DNA of 64,000 nt from Mytilinidion resinicola (taxonomy: Eukaryota > Ascomycota > Dothideomycetes > Mytilinidiales > Mytilinidiaceae): the NCBI RefSeq assembly GCF_010093595.1, contig NW_022985438.1, positions 2,662,786-2,726,785 of the forward strand, written 5' to 3'. The notes beneath the pieces were generated by a model, which was not told the origin of the DNA, made no database searches, and was given only the letters and a program-made list of their open reading frames with translations. Within the stretch, counting starts at the first letter, position 1. Each line of letters opens with the position of its first letter. This document shows positions 42,706-55,700 of the stretch, piece by piece. Made by a program: the position numbers and the translations under genes.

Positions 42706-43475
42706 TTAGTAGAACTGGGTGTCCGGGTACATGTTCTCCTTGAGCACGATGCCAAGCTCCTCTCGTATGGGTTCTAGCTCCGTGAGGTACTCCTCATATT
42801 GGCCCTTGTTCTCCACCTTGGCTTTGATACCTAGCAAGCAGCCGTCCATTAGTAACGCCGTATACAGTTGTAAGAATGGAGCTCCACACACCCTCGAAGA
42901 CTCGGACGGCGGACGGGTAGTCGTTGACCCTCCTCGCCGCCTTCAGCGCCGCCACGATGACGGACGGCGACGGCACCAGATCGTACGCAAAGGCGTTGTT
43001 GAGGTTGCGCTGCCACCGAAAATATCAGCCATAATCGCCAATCGCATCACACCCCCCTTTCACCGGGGTGCTCAGTGACATGACACCCACGCCCAACATA
43101 CCTGAAGCTCAAACACATCGCTCACAGCATCGAACTCCTTCTCATACCTATCACCCACGTATCAGATCAGCAATTGCCCTTTCTCAGCAGCGTTCCCCGC
43201 CCCCAATCGCACTCAATGGCCTCTCCCCATCCCCCCGGCTACCGCTCCCCCCGCTCCCCCAAGCCATTGCGGACCCCCCATCCCCGGGAAATCGGAAAAG
43301 CGTACCTGGCGCTGAACTCCTCAAAGCTCTCCTCCGCATGCGGGTCGTCGTTCAGCCTGGCCGGCGTCTGCCCAAACGCCCGGCGAGCCTGCACAGGCAG
43401 CACCCGGCGCGCCGGAGCGGCAGCCCCCAGGCGGAGGCACGGGCGGGCGCGCGAGGCGGCGCGCACAAAGGACAT
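42706..43475 (-). CDS. cox6: Cytochrome c oxidase subunit 6 (yeast Cox6 / mammalian Va)
   Basis: Four exons: 43475-43306, 43147-43102, 43009-42892 and 42830-42706, 152 residues. An Arg/Ala-rich mitochondrial presequence (MSFVRAASRARPCLRLG, ending near RRAFG) is followed by the mature subunit: EESFEEFSARYEKEF, AVSDVFELQRNLNNAFAYD, LVPSPSVIVAALKAARRVND, YPSAVRVFEGIKAKV and YLTELEPIREELGI. It is a matrix-facing structural subunit of complex IV. Size and motif order match yeast Cox6 (148 residues). A 290-codon ORF antisense to it reflects GC-rich sequence and is not called. Confidence 0.94.
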
Positions 43476-44260
43476 TGTTTTTTGGGGGTGTGTGAGTGGA
43501 GATGTGTGCGTGAGCTGGTGTGGCGGGGAGAGAAAGAAAAGCTCGCGGTGGTTGGGCCTGGCGAGCTGTTTTATGGAGGTTGGGAGGTGAGAGAAGAACG
43601 TCGGCTAGAGATTCAGGTCACACCATGCACCCCGGTCCGGGTTCGCTGCCACGTGATCGGAAGGGCCCGCTCTATCAAATTTCGATTTGGGAGGGTTTCT
43701 TCCCCTGGGATTCTTTGCGTCATGGGCTTTGAGAGGAATGCCATTCGTGGTTATTCCCGAAATCTGCATGGAGAGCTTTGTCTGATACGTGAGACGATAT
43801 GCAGGTTCTGTAGGAACTTTTCGAGTGCATGCAAATTTTTATTTCATATATCCAAACGCAAGCAAGTAAACTATGCATTACACTTTCTAGTAGCGGCGCC
43901 TCCCCGCGCTGTGGCTAGTGATGTTCTAGAATTACATTGACAGTAGTGCTCTCATGACGACCCAAACGCATAACTGATTACAAGGAAATATTTTGCAATG
44001 TTGGATCCCCTCGCGGCTTTTCGCAAACATGAAATGCGAACACGGGCGCGTGAAAGCATTCGACGAAAACGGGGGGTCTTGACAGAATTGAAGCTGCTGG
44101 TGCATTGCTTCATGGAGATTTTGGGTTGGCCCGGCGAAATCATCCATGGGCCTGACACGCACCGGGGGGGACGTCCAGCGTACGAGTAGCCAAAGCAGAC
44201 GCTCGATCTGCTTCGTCGCCTGTCCTGACTTAGTTTGTGTGACGGCGGTCGGGCGAGCGT
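43476..44260. other. Intergenic region between COX6 and the elongase
   Basis: 785 bp: promoter of COX6 and 3' flank of the elongase, both minus strand. No gene or distinctive repeat is seen. Confidence 0.5.
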
Positions 44261-45454
44261 TTACGCCTTGCGGGATCGGGTAACGCGTCCGTTGGGTGTC
44301 GCTGACCCTGTAGAGGTAGCATGTCCATTAGCCCGCGAGTGTGCGCCTTGGCTGAGACGCCTCCTGGCCTCTGCGACCGTCGGTACCTTTTCATCCTTCA
44401 TCTCAATCAACGCGCTTGTAGCCCGACGCCTGCTCTTGGGGATGGGCTTCGAGTACGTGGCGAAGTAGAATGAGATGAATAGGACGAGGTACGAGGTGAG
44501 AATGCAGATTCCAGCGATGGCGGCGAACTCCTCGCCGGCGCATTTGCCCGCGTTGGGAAGCCAATCCCAGTAGGTGGAGGTGAAATAGGTCCAGGAGGCA
44601 AAGTAGACGAAGCCTGTCTATGGTTAGCGTTCTAGTATGCAAGGCAGATACAATAGACTAACCCAAATCCAAAACAAACTGGACAATTTGCATGACGGTG
44701 ATGTATTTCTTCCACCAGATGCGAATGCCTCGCGCGCTTTGGAAGTAGTACCAGTACATGACAACGTGGACCATGAGGTTCAGCGTTATGGGAACCCAGG
44801 AGACGGAAGTATTCCCGATGAGCTGGGTGTAGCAGAGAAGGGCCGTTGCGCCGTGATGGTATGTGTGGAGGAAAGCTGGAAACCTGTCAGCGCTGGAACT
44901 TGTATGGTCTGAGGCTGTACATACTCAAAGGCTTCTTCTTCAAGAATAGGAAGCAGGTGTCGATCAGTTCCACAAATTTCGTGAGGTAGTTAAGCTGGGC
45001 CTTTGTTAGCCAAATCCAGAAGGATGGAGTTCATAGCGCGCACATAGTATAGAATGACCAGTTTGTCGGTCCAGCCTCCATTGTGATCGCAAATAGCAAA
45101 GAAAACGCCGTTGCGAGCAACGATGGGGATCAATTGCTCCGCAAACAGCGCCAAGAGGGTACCGCTGATTACGGTGAGGTAGAAGTTGTGGACCTTGAAG
45201 AAGAAGCTGAGCTGGAAGGGTTCCCGACCGCGCATCAATTCTCTGCCTCCAAAGATTATAACGTAGTATGATGCAAGCATTATGGCCGTGGCTTTGAAGG
45301 TCGATAGCGTCGTCTCTCCGGACACGAAGCGGAAATCTTGGGGTTTGTAGCCAGCAACGGCCGCGAACCCCTTCTCGAAGATAGGCCACAGTTCAAGGCC
45401 AAAGGGGCGATCCAGCGAAGGAGCGCCATATTGAATCCAATCCGGCTTCGACAT
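44261..45454 (-). CDS. ELO-family very-long-chain fatty acid elongase
   Basis: Four exons: 45454-45044, 44994-44925, 44875-44663 and 44613-44261, 348 residues. Multi-pass ER protein with the ELO core: [35 protein letters not shown], the catalytic His box [10 protein letters not shown] (HxxHH), [11 protein letters not shown] and [14 protein letters not shown]. The LNYLTKF motif is restored only by splicing at 45043/44995, confirming that intron. It acts as the condensing enzyme (3-ketoacyl-CoA synthase) of fatty acid elongation, supplying C20-C26 chains for sphingolipids, like yeast Elo2/Elo3. The C-terminal ~60 residues are a hydrophilic cytosolic tail rich in Arg, Ser and Thr. Chain-length preference cannot be read. 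Confidence 0.93.
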
Positions 45455-46893
45455 GGTGGTGTTGGTGTTGGTGGGTTGGGGAGCAACGGAAGCTGCGGAA
45501 AGTTGGAAGGTCGCGTCGAGAAGTTAAAGAAAAAAGTGGTGGACCTAAGATGTAAGACGGCGGAGGCTCAGCACCAATGCCAAAGGAGTGACAGGAAGAT
45601 CGAAGAGGAGGGGGGAGGCGCGATTGCGATGGCAGATGGCCCTTGGGAGATCTGGTAAGTTTTGTACGGGGTTCCAAGGGTGAGGGTCGGGGGTTGTTGC
45701 TCGGGAAGCGGCGCAATGATGAATAAGGGGTTAGGGGGATTGAGCCAGCTCCACCCTCCGCGCCGTGATTCCCGTCCACCCAACGTTTCTTGCAGCCTCG
45801 ACGCCGTTAGGTGCGAATTGCGCATGTGCTGGGCATCATCCTGCCTCGGCCTGCCGCACAGCCGCGCTTGATTGGCTGCTGCGCAGTGAAGGTCTCTCGT
45901 GCCTAGGAATTGCCTGTTCGGGGCTCGTTTGCGACGGCAGAGGACTCCACCACAGCGAGGGGACACGGAGCTGCCGGATGGGGTGCATCGTGGAACTTGG
46001 CAGCCGGATTCACGCACATGGAGTTTCTCTCCGGGATGGATCGCGTCGTGGCATGGTGAAGGATACACGAGGATGGAGTTCTCGAAACAACCGCCACCTG
46101 TAGTTGCAATTGACGTGGGATTTGCGGTCGACATCTAAGCATCGTCTCACAGCGGGAAAATCACACCAGGCGCTTTGCAAAGTCAGAACGCTCCATGTCT
46201 ATCAAGGTTGTGCCGCAACATAGCGAAGAGTAGAGGGGCCTCATATCCCAGCCCAACACGACCGACGCCCTCAGTCAATTCCGTACTCCGTCGCGAACCT
46301 ATGGAAAGAGAAAGTAATGAACGCTCCAAGTTCGTTTTAGGTAGCCCTGTGCTTTCTACCAACGCATCCTCCTTCCAGCTGGCGCAATCGGGAAGAGAAA
46401 AAAAGGAGACCGAAACAAAATCCCGCTCGGCCCCGCGCACAATGAAGACGCTTTGTGTCTGCACCTACAAAGGAGGGGAATCGAGCAAAGGCAATAGAGC
46501 CAAGCAATTGGCCATGCAAAAACGCAGGTACGCGCCATGAGAACTAACACTGCGTGCTACCCAACCCGTGTCGCTCCTCCAGTGTTGGTACGCGTGGGCC
46601 CCGTCGGAGCTCCCACGCCAGAATTGCTGCGCGACACCGATGGCGAGACAACCCCCCCGGCAGATCCAGGACGACTGTTGCTGCGCTGTCGGCCTGACCG
46701 TTGTGTCCTCGGCTGCTCTTCTTGTGCTGAATGATGCCGGCGCTGAAAGAAGCAACGACAAAAACAAAGTCAGATCATCGTGCCAAGAAGCATAATAATC
46801 TAGAGAAGGGAAATTTTGAAACCTAGGGATGGGACTAAGAGTACATGGATTCGGTCACAGAATTCCCTAGGAGGCTTCGTGAAGACTCGGAAA
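45455..46893. other. Long intergenic region without recognised genes
   Basis: 1.44 kb between two minus-strand genes: elongase promoter and leader, then the 3' flank of the PP2A subunit. I checked the ORFs of 100-190 codons on both strands and saw no domains, signal peptides or plausible splice chains. Confidence 0.45.
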
Positions 46894-49361
46894 TCAACGT
46901 ACCGAATTCTGAGTTTGCCTCTCATAATCCTTTGGCCTTCTGTCTCGAGCTGACATCGCGTCGTCCTGAAGCCGGAGTGCTTCCAATCGGCGTTGACTGT
47001 CCTGGCTCAATGGATCGGACTCGTCTAACCGCATTGGTGAGCTGACCTTGGAGCTTTGCCCGGTAGGTGCTGCCGGCTTTGGCTCAACATATCCATTCTG
47101 TCTAGCTTTCGCCAGCTCAGACAGCTTGTCCCACCTCGATTGTCGCGCTTGTTGTCTTTGATCCGCGTTGTTCTGGGATTCGGCGTAGTCGTGAGAGCAG
47201 TCGTCGAAAAGTTGGGGATTGACTTCCATAAACAGCTTCATTGCATTGTACACCATGCCGTGGATAGTCCTGCTACTAGTCAGTCGACATTCAACCAATC
47301 AAGGGGAGTACTCACCGATTCCAATGGCCTTTCGAGTTTTCGTAAAGTGGCGCAAACATTATCGGCAAGATGACTTCAACGTTGTCGCTGACGAGGTTGC
47401 AGAAGTACTCGTTGTTCCAGAAGTAGAGTGCCCTCTCAGCAACCTAGCAGACGTTACTTTCTGCGTATTTGTGATATAGTGTGCACATACCTGGAAATGT
47501 GGGCTTGCCACGGATTTTGCTAGTTGATTGAACAAAGGTTCTTGAACCTTGGCAAACTCTGCCGGGTCCATGACCTCGAAAATATCTTCCACCTCGTTCA
47601 AGAACATGACCTCTTTCGTACTGTTCACCTTTGGCCAATATCGCAGAAGTCCCAAAACAACCTAGTTTCACGTTAGGAAGAGCTCAGGAATGGAAGCATC
47701 GGATAACCGTACCTCTTCAGTCAACGCCGCATCCTTTTCCAAAAACTGTACTATACAATACGCCAACTGTGGGTGATACATACTCAGACTCTTCACTTTG
47801 TGGAGAGGTAGAAGGACTCGTGTTAAGAAGAGCTTATGCTCCTCTTTTAGTGGAAGAGCAAATCCGTTGATGATGGATCCGAGGATTTCCAGGAGCTCGG
47901 CGATGCCGTTGAAGCGCTCCGTTTCGTAAACGAATTGGAAGAAGACGTTGTTTATTGACCGACGGATGTATGACCGAAGGTTGAGGAATTTGCCGTATAT
48001 CCGGTGAAGGGTCGTCTTCAGAAAGTCTCGTTCTCTGGGATCTTCGGAGTCGAACAACTCAAGGAGCTACCAAATTGTTAGCGTTCGGTCAAAAGAAAGT
48101 CTCATGTCAGGCTTACCTGTAGGACAAAGCTGTGATCTATGTACTGCTTGGCAATATTGGTATTGAAGTCCTGGCTCTCGATGAAACGGAGGAAGAACTC
48201 GTAGACCACTTGGATATGGGGCCAGGCTACTTCAAGAACCGGTTCATCTTCTTCGGGATCGAAAGCTTCGCCTTGAGGATTCATCGGCGGGGGAATCGGC
48301 CGGAACAAATTTTTGCTGAACATTTCGACCACGCGAGGATACATCCGGTCTGTGATGACTTGTCGATTATTGGCGACATAGTCAAGCAGCTCGTGTAAAG
48401 CTAGCCGCTTAATCTCCTTGGACTTCATGTCACCGCTAGCGTCGTTGAAGTCGAAGATGATGTTGCATTGGTCAATTTTCTGCATGAACAGCTCTTCGCG
48501 CTTGTTCGGAGGGACCTCGTGGAAACCAGGGAGCTTTTCTAACTCGCGCTGTCTTTGATCCGATATGTCAAATCTAGACGAGTGTTGGCGCTTCGGGGTG
48601 CGGATGCCTTCGGCAACATCCTTTGGCGTAGTCTGGAGACGGTCGTAGAGCAGCGACTTCTGGCCGGCTTTGGGAGGAAGAAGATCGCCAGGCATCGTCT
48701 CTGCGGCACCAGGTGGCGGAACGTGCTAAATAAAAGCTAAAGTTAGTGAGACCTTCCAGAGGACGGAGCTAGACAATAGGATTGTGTACCAAGGCGAAGG
48801 GAGCAGTGAAGCTGGCTTCGGGGTTCGACGTCCTAGGATTGACGTTACTTACCGGTGCGCTGGGACTTATCACGACGCTTGGAGCGAGCGATTGATTCGG
48901 CCTGTGAGGTGTGCCGGGGCCAGTAGCACCTGGACTGCTTGCACCGCCCAACCCCATCGCAGGTGGCTGTTGTCCAGTCAAGAATTGCGGTCCGGCAGAC
49001 AGCGCACTCGGCACGCTCGACGGCGCAGCTCCTGCAGTTGCGTTCACACCCCCAGCACCGTCGCCGGCTGGCAGAGGTTTATTGCGAGTGTCTATCAGTT
49101 GGGTAGTGGACGAGGTTGGCGTAGCGTGGGCTGAGCCGGAGGGCGAGTGGGTGCCCGAGCTCGCATGCGAAGGTGAAGAGGTGCCCGAGCTAGTTTCTTT
49201 CTTTTTGGATGATTTGTCCTTGTTAGCCCGTGAGAGCTGCTCATGCTAGGTATGTTAGCTTCTAGTCGATACGGGGGCGGCAGCCAGGCGGATGTAGGGG
49301 AGGGGTGCAAGGGCGGGGGGAGAGGTGAGCTGCTTACAACTCTCTGCCGGAAGCCCTTCAT
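46894..49361 (-). CDS. PP2A regulatory subunit B' (B56 / Rts1 family)
   Basis: Seven exons: 49361-49338, 49245-48853, 48725-48117, 48066-47713, 47661-47491, 47443-47316 and 47269-46894, 684 residues. Exon 1 encodes eight residues (MKGFRQRV). The N-terminal ~190 residues are Ser/Pro/Gly-rich and disordered. The B56 HEAT-like solenoid follows: [125 protein letters not shown], and [13 protein letters not shown]. It is a targeting subunit of protein phosphatase 2A (yeast Rts1, fission yeast Par1) with roles in cell cycle, septation and stress. The final exon reads to a TGA, but GTACGT overlaps the last codons, so a further small exon is possible. Confidence 0.93.
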
Positions 49362-50134
49362 GACGGCGGCCTGCGCGAGGACTCTGTAGATGGCGCGAGA
49401 TACTCCAGTGACGCGGCGGGGAAAGCGACACGGTATGGACGGGCTGCCCCCTCAAGGGACTCCGCAGCAACGGCCAGGCGAACCCAGCGAGACAATCCAA
49501 GAGGCGCGGGCAGCGAGCGCGGTCGATGGCAGCGGGGAGCGGGAGCGGCCAATTCAGAGAGACATGGAGGGAGATTGGGCAGGATTGGGCAGGGTGAGCG
49601 GTGGTGGTGGTTGTTTTGGAGCTCGAAGCAACGGATGCCACGATACGGCGTGTGAGCGGGGAGGTAGAGGGACAAGCGGCCGGGGCGGGCGGCGCTGGAG
49701 AGCGATGAATGATGCTATGTCGAGGGCTGGTCGCAACGAGGTCGAGGGAGGAGATAATGCTGCGAGGCAGAACAAGCAGCTGGAGGGGTGCAGTGGTGAG
49801 GAGGCCACTGGGAGACGGGACTACGCTGGTTTAGGCGAGCGCACGGTTCGGGGACGTGGGAAGCTTGGGGCTCGGAAGCGGTGGTGGAGTCGGGAGCACG
49901 ACGAGGAACACTACAAAGGTATAAAACTGTAGAGCCCAGGAAGACATTCACCTCTGCCCGACGCAGCATCTCCGTGGCTTGCGAATGGAGGCGGCAGAGG
50001 GTCCCGCTGAACGAGGCCGCTCTGCGCTGCCGGTCGAATCATCCTCCCACGGCTCCACACGCTCACTCAATCCCTGCGGCTGCGCTGCGCTGCCTCCACG
50101 GGTCCACCTGCAGCTTCAATATCCCGACGAGGAG
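49362..50134. other. Divergent promoter region of the PP2A B56 and TFIIIC genes
   Basis: 773 bp, GC-rich and G/A-skewed on the plus strand. A 180-codon plus-strand ORF (49390-49932) is low-complexity Arg/Gly and not called. No defined promoter element is recognised. Confidence 0.45.
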
Positions 50135-52294
50135 ATGGACTCCCCAGCAGCGATGCCGCATGCACGCGACGCCGATGCTGCAATGGCCAGCCCTGCGCCG
50201 GACGCCGCTCCAGCAGCCGCTGCGAAACGGCGTGCGCCATGGCTTCCTGTGCCCGCCCAGCCCGTGATATCGGTGGAGCACCCCTGCATTATCAAAAACC
50301 TCGACAAAGGCATCGCGTCGCTGGGAGGAGACGTGAGGCTCGGCCAGGTGAGCGCTGCACCATGACTGCATGGGAGCTTGATAGTAATGGCTGCCCCAGT
50401 TCTTGGACTCCCAGAACAGCACCAAGACCATCGCCGTCTCGCTCCGCCCTGACGACCGTCTGGCCAAACCAATGCCCTCTGTTTCGGCCAAGACAGAAAA
50501 TCTGCTGCTCAAACTCACCGTGCCCAAGTTGACCGGGCGTAAGAGGAAGAAAGGCTCCTCAGGCCCCTTTCTCCCCCCATCTGAAAATGGAATCGATCAG
50601 ACGCCCCAGTCCCAACCTGTTGGTGCCAAAAGAGTGCGTCGCAGTCTGGAGGCCAACGCGTCCAAGTACACGGTGGAAATTGTAGGCCATCTGAGCGAGA
50701 CTCATCGCTTTAGGAGTTAGTTCTCAATCTATACATTTCAATCTCCTGACCACAAGAACATTCTGACCAACGCAGGTCTACCTGACTTCCAATATGCTGC
50801 CTCACGGAACCACCTTATGCAAAAACTACGAGACTCTTTCCTTCCCCTCGATCGTAAGCATGACTTTTTCCATTTTTCGACTTATTCGCTGATGTGGTCC
50901 TAGCTGCCAAACTCCAAGCAGCCACTTTCGACCACTCTAAATTGAATCTGCTTCCTGACATTGGCCCACCTGCGCGTTTCAGCCAGTCGGGCATACCTTT
51001 CAACTACTCGTGAGTCCATCGACACTGTTGATCGCTCTCATATTCATCCGATCTCTCTAGGTATCAGCAGAATCGCGCTATAACGTACGCGAAAGATGCC
51101 ACGGGCTCAGGGGATGTTCACGTTGTTGCTCCACAGCGACGAATACCGGTCAACAACCTGATCATCCCTACTGACGCATACAGTGTGCCCTTTGAGACAA
51201 CCCTGCCGACAGTACCCGAGGATGAGCTGGATAGAGACCATCAAGAATTCATCGCCTTGATTCGGCAGCAGTTTGAGAAGCGACCAATAATAAGCCGTCA
51301 TGTCCTATACAACACTCTTGGCTGGGGTAACAGAGACAAGATTCGGCTAGCCGTCTCATACTGCGCCTACCGCTTCAAATCTGGTCCCTGGAAAGATGCT
51401 GTTATCAAACTCGGCATAGATCCACGAACAGACCCAAAATACCGGCACTATCAAACGATCATGTTCCAGCCATTCCGAAACGAAGAGTACAAGCACTGGA
51501 AATATCTTTCCAGAGAAACATCATCAGAAGCATTGGAAAGGATATCCCGAGGACACATATTCGATGGCAAGAACTACGTCCAAACTGGTCATGTATTTCA
51601 AGTCTGCGACTTCACAGATCCGGCCCTACGTCGCCTTCTCGATACTCCCGACATCAGGACTACATGCAGCGTAAGACAACCTGCTTCTTCATGTTACGTA
51701 CTCAATAGAGACACGTCCTAATCGCTCACACAGACTCATAACCATGGCTGGTATCATGCTGGAACATGGGCCAAGGCACGGATCGTAGCGAGAGAAAAGG
51801 GGAACATCATTCTAGATGGAGAAGAAGCCGATGACCAACTCTTCAAACGTATTCTAAATCTTCCCGAGCATATCACGACTGCAACTGTTCAGGAGTTGAG
51901 AGATAGAGAGAAAGAGGAAGGGAGACCTATATCCAGACGAGAGCTTAAGTTGATAATGTCAGTGCGCGATCTCGCATATGTTCCCGATCGTATGGAACAC
52001 ATCATCAGGCCTAAGGCCTCGAAAGAGGAAACCGAAAACTCAAGAAGGGATATTGGCGCTCTCGATGGCTCTCCAGAAAGCGCGGAGCTCTCAAGTACCG
52101 AGGAACTTAACGATAGCCAAAACGGCGAGGGTAGCGAGATCGATGAATACGACGAGTATGACGAGGCCGAGGGTTCTGGCGAAGAATCATCAGAGATAAG
52201 TGGTAGCGGATCGTTAGATGTAGGTTCGGGAAGCTTAGAAGATATCACGGATGAGGAGAGGAGTGAGAGCGATAACGGAGCTGTGGATGCGTAG
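50135..52294 (+). CDS. TFIIIC subunit tau95 (Tfc1/Sfc1; TF3C5 type)
   Basis: Six exons: 50135-50347, 50400-50715, 50776-50853, 50904-51009, 51061-51670 and 51734-52294, 627 residues. The start is the ATG giving MDSPAAMPHA; the frame is open further upstream and a Met six codons in is an alternative. The N-terminal dimerisation region (VISVEHPCIIKNLDKGIASL, SVSLRPDDRLAKP-like) fits the tau95 beta-barrel. The DNA-binding winged-helix part follows: RQQFEKRPIISRHVLYN, AVSYCAYRFKSGPWKDAVIK, GIDPRTDPKYRHYQTIMFQ. The C-terminus is an acidic Ser/Glu/Asp tail, as in yeast Tfc1. The subunit binds A-box DNA of tRNA genes within the TFIIIC tauA module and so serves RNA polymerase III transcription. Confidence 0.9.
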
Positions 52295-52779
52295 TGGTAT
52301 AATTATAGAACCGTTGGAATGTCAAGTTCTTTCGAACTTTGAAATTACCTGTAATAAGGGAAGTCTCCGTATTTATTCGAACTTCGCGCCTGAAGACCTC
52401 ACAGAGCGAGTTGGTGGTAATTCATACATACCTAGGTAGACTTCTGGGCCTGTAGCCCGGATGTATGGAATGCACCGCCACTATTCCAAGAGGCTATTCT
52501 TGCGCCACACCTCTAAACTCTGCCCCTCGCTGAAGAAAATCCGATCACTTCACCCCACCATCCTCCACACCTCAGTGCCTTATACTAGCCTTGAATGGCC
52601 ACATTTGAGCTATCCAAGTTGTGCCTCTGTACAACCTGTCCTTGATGCTTTAGCATTGCCCTTGAAGGAGCTCTTGTCACTATATTTGAGGCGGTATTTC
52701 TGTACCATTTCGTTGATCTTCTTCCTAGTACTATCTACACAGAAATTACGCCTGCGGAAGGCACACCGCAGTAAAGAAC
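52295..52779. other. Upstream region of the FGAM synthase gene
   Basis: 485 bp between same-strand genes. It holds the TFIIIC 3' flank and a pyrimidine-rich leader. A 140-codon ORF overlapping the FGAM synthase start is not called. Confidence 0.5.
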
Positions 52780-55700
52780 ATGGCGACATCCCAAGGACCG
52801 TATCTTCTTATACCCGGCTCTGCAGCTTTCTCCGACTTTCGACTCACCCGGCTTGCCCAGGCCATAGGAGCTGTCGAGGTTAGGGCCGTCTGGGTGCATT
52901 TCGTCAATCCCAACATAGACCTCGACGACAAGGAGCTTAGTACGCTGGAACAGCTGCTACAATATGGGGATTCTCCTAGCGCCCAGGATAAACTATACCA
53001 GTTATTGCTCGACGCGGTATCCCGGAGCGGCGACCCACGGGATCCCAATACTGCACTATTCTACGTCTGTCCGCGCGCAGGAACAATCTCGCCATGGAGC
53101 TCACAGGCTACTAGCATAGCGCATGTCTGCACTCTTGAGGGCAGTGTGAAGCGCATCGAGCGTGGCATGGTCATTGCAGCAACATTTGCGGAACCGTTGG
53201 ACGCCGAATTCATCCCAAAACCCGACTCCCTCCACGACCGCATGACGCAAACGATTAGTCGCTCTCCACCAAACCTCAATCTCATATTTGCTGAGCATGA
53301 GCCCGCACCCGCAAAGAGAATAAATTTGGAGGAGACTGGGAGGACGCCACAGGAGGTGTTACAAAAGGCGAATCGCGACCTTGGTCTTGCTCTCGATGCA
53401 TCAGAGATCGAGTATCTGGTGGAAGCTTACACCCATCAGCTCAAGAGAGGTCCGGTAGATGTGGAACTGTTCATGTTTGCTCAGGTCAATTCCGAACATT
53501 GTAGGCACAAACAGTTCAACGCGGAATGGACTATTGATGGAATACGAAAGCCGCGTACTCTTTTCGGAATGATACGAAATACCCATCAGAAACATCCAAA
53601 GCATGTTGTCAGTGCCTACAGTGACAACGCAGCAGTCCTTCAGGGAGAAAATGCTAGTCTTTGGGCCCCAAGCCATCTGACGGGAGAATGGAATCAAACT
53701 CGAGAAACCGTCCACATCTTAGCCAAAGTTGAGACTCATAACCATCCCACCGCTGTGTCGCCATTCCCTGGTGCCGCGACAGGATCCGGTGGCGAAATCA
53801 GAGACGAAGGTGCCGTTGGACGAGGATCTAAGCCCAAGGCCGGTCTTTCGGGCTTCAGTGTTTCGGATTTGCTCATCCCAGGATTCGAACAGCCTTGGGA
53901 GTTGAAAGATGTAGGAAAGCCGTCACATATCGCCAGCAGCCTGGACATTATGCTTGAAGCTCCCATTGGTAGTGCCGCTTTCAACAACGAGTTTGGACGG
54001 CCTTGCACCACTGGGTATTTCCGCACGCTTCTTACCAAGGTTCCAACCAACGAGAAAGGAACCGAAATTCGAGGCTATCACAAACCAATCATGATAGCCG
54101 GTGGTGTAGGGACAGTGCGTCCTCAGCACGCAATAAAAGAAAAGAATGTAGTCAAGGAGAAATCTCACCTCATTGTGATTGGTGGCCCAGCAATGTTGAT
54201 TGGTCTTGGTGGAGGTGCTGCATCAAGTGTCCAATCAGGGGAAGGATCTGTTGATCTGGACTTTGCCAGTGTGCAGAGAGGGAACGCAGAAGTTCAAAGA
54301 CGAGCCCAAGAAGTCATAAACACTTGTACTTCCATGGGCAGCCAAAATCCGATTCTTTTCATTCATGACGTAGGCGCTGGTGGTCTCTCAAACGCATTGC
54401 CCGAGCTTGCTCACGACTCTGGTTTTGGTGCAACGTTCGAGCTAAGAGAAGTCGACAACGCGGACAAGAGCATGAGTCCTTTGCAAATATGGTGCTGCGA
54501 AGCTCAAGAGCGATACGTCCTGGCCGTTGCGCCGGACACTTTGGACCTATTTAAACGTATTTGTAAGAGGGAGCGCTGTGGATATTCTGTTGTTGGAACA
54601 GCTGAAGGAGGCACATCAGAAAGCGAGCAGCGTCTGGTGCTCATGGACCGGGATTCGAAGGATGTTCCTAAACCTATCGACCTGCCTATGTCTACGCTTT
54701 TTGGGAAGCCGCCAAAGATGACAAGAATCGTAGACTCCAGGAAATTACAACTGCCTGTATTCAACAGTAGTCTCTCCGTCTACCTCCCAAACGTATCCAA
54801 GGATGGGCTGCTTAAGGAGGCCGTAAGTAGAGTGCTTGCTCTCCCGTCCGTCGGCTCAAAGTCATTCCTCATTACTATTGGTGATAGGACTGTCGGCGGC
54901 TTGACCGTTCGAGACCAAATGGTTGGACCATGGCAAGTTCCAGTTGCAGATGCCTCTGTCACCGCGACATCCTTGCTCCCAGGAGTGAAGACTGGTGAAG
55001 TTATGGCCATGGGCGAGAAACCCAGCCTGGCGCTTATTTCTCCAGCAGCATCAGCACGTATGGCCGTAGCCGAGTCCTTACTCAACATCGCGGCTGCAAG
55101 CATCTCCGACAGACTGGCTCGCATTCGGCTATCGGCAAACTGGATGGCTGCGAGTAGTCATCCTGGCGAAGGGGCAGCATTATACGAAGCTGTCGAAGCT
55201 ATAGGAATGGATCTTTGTCCACGACTCGGTATCAGTATTCCGGTTGGGAAGGATTCAATGTCAATGAAGATGAAGTGGAACGATAGTGCTTCCAAGGCAC
55301 CAAGAGAAGTAACGGCACCGATGTCTCTCGTCATCTCTGCATTTGCGCCGGTAGAAAGGACAGATCGTACTTGGACTCCTGCTTTAGAGCGACGAGAAGA
55401 TGTGGGAGAGACCGTCTTGGTGTTCGTCGACCTCGCTGGGGCAAAGAAGGCTCTGGGTGGCTCATCGCTTGCTCAAGTCTTCGGCCAGGTTGGAGACGAA
55501 GCGCCTGACGTCCGAGAGATTGATGTTTTGAAAGACTACTACGACGCCATCGAGGACCTACATGAGTCTGGCATCGTCCTCGCATATCACGATAGGTCTG
55601 ATGGAGGTCTCTTCACTACTCTGGTTGAGATGATGTTCGCTGGACGTTGCGGACTAGAGATCATGCTAGACAAGATATGCCGGTCTACCGATACTAAAGA

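Noticed and set aside
43068..43940. 290-codon plus-strand ORF antisense to COX6
   Set aside because: It overlaps COX6 exons and GC-rich promoter DNA and is Pro/Arg-biased without domains. COX6 on the other strand is secure.
45568..46134. 188-codon minus-strand ORF upstream of the elongase
   Set aside because: Low-complexity Pro/Ser sequence without motifs; overlapping ORFs in several frames suggest open GC-rich DNA rather than a gene.
49390..49932. 180-codon Arg/Gly-rich plus-strand ORF
   Set aside because: It overlaps the promoter and leader of the PP2A subunit gene, and composition follows a local purine skew.
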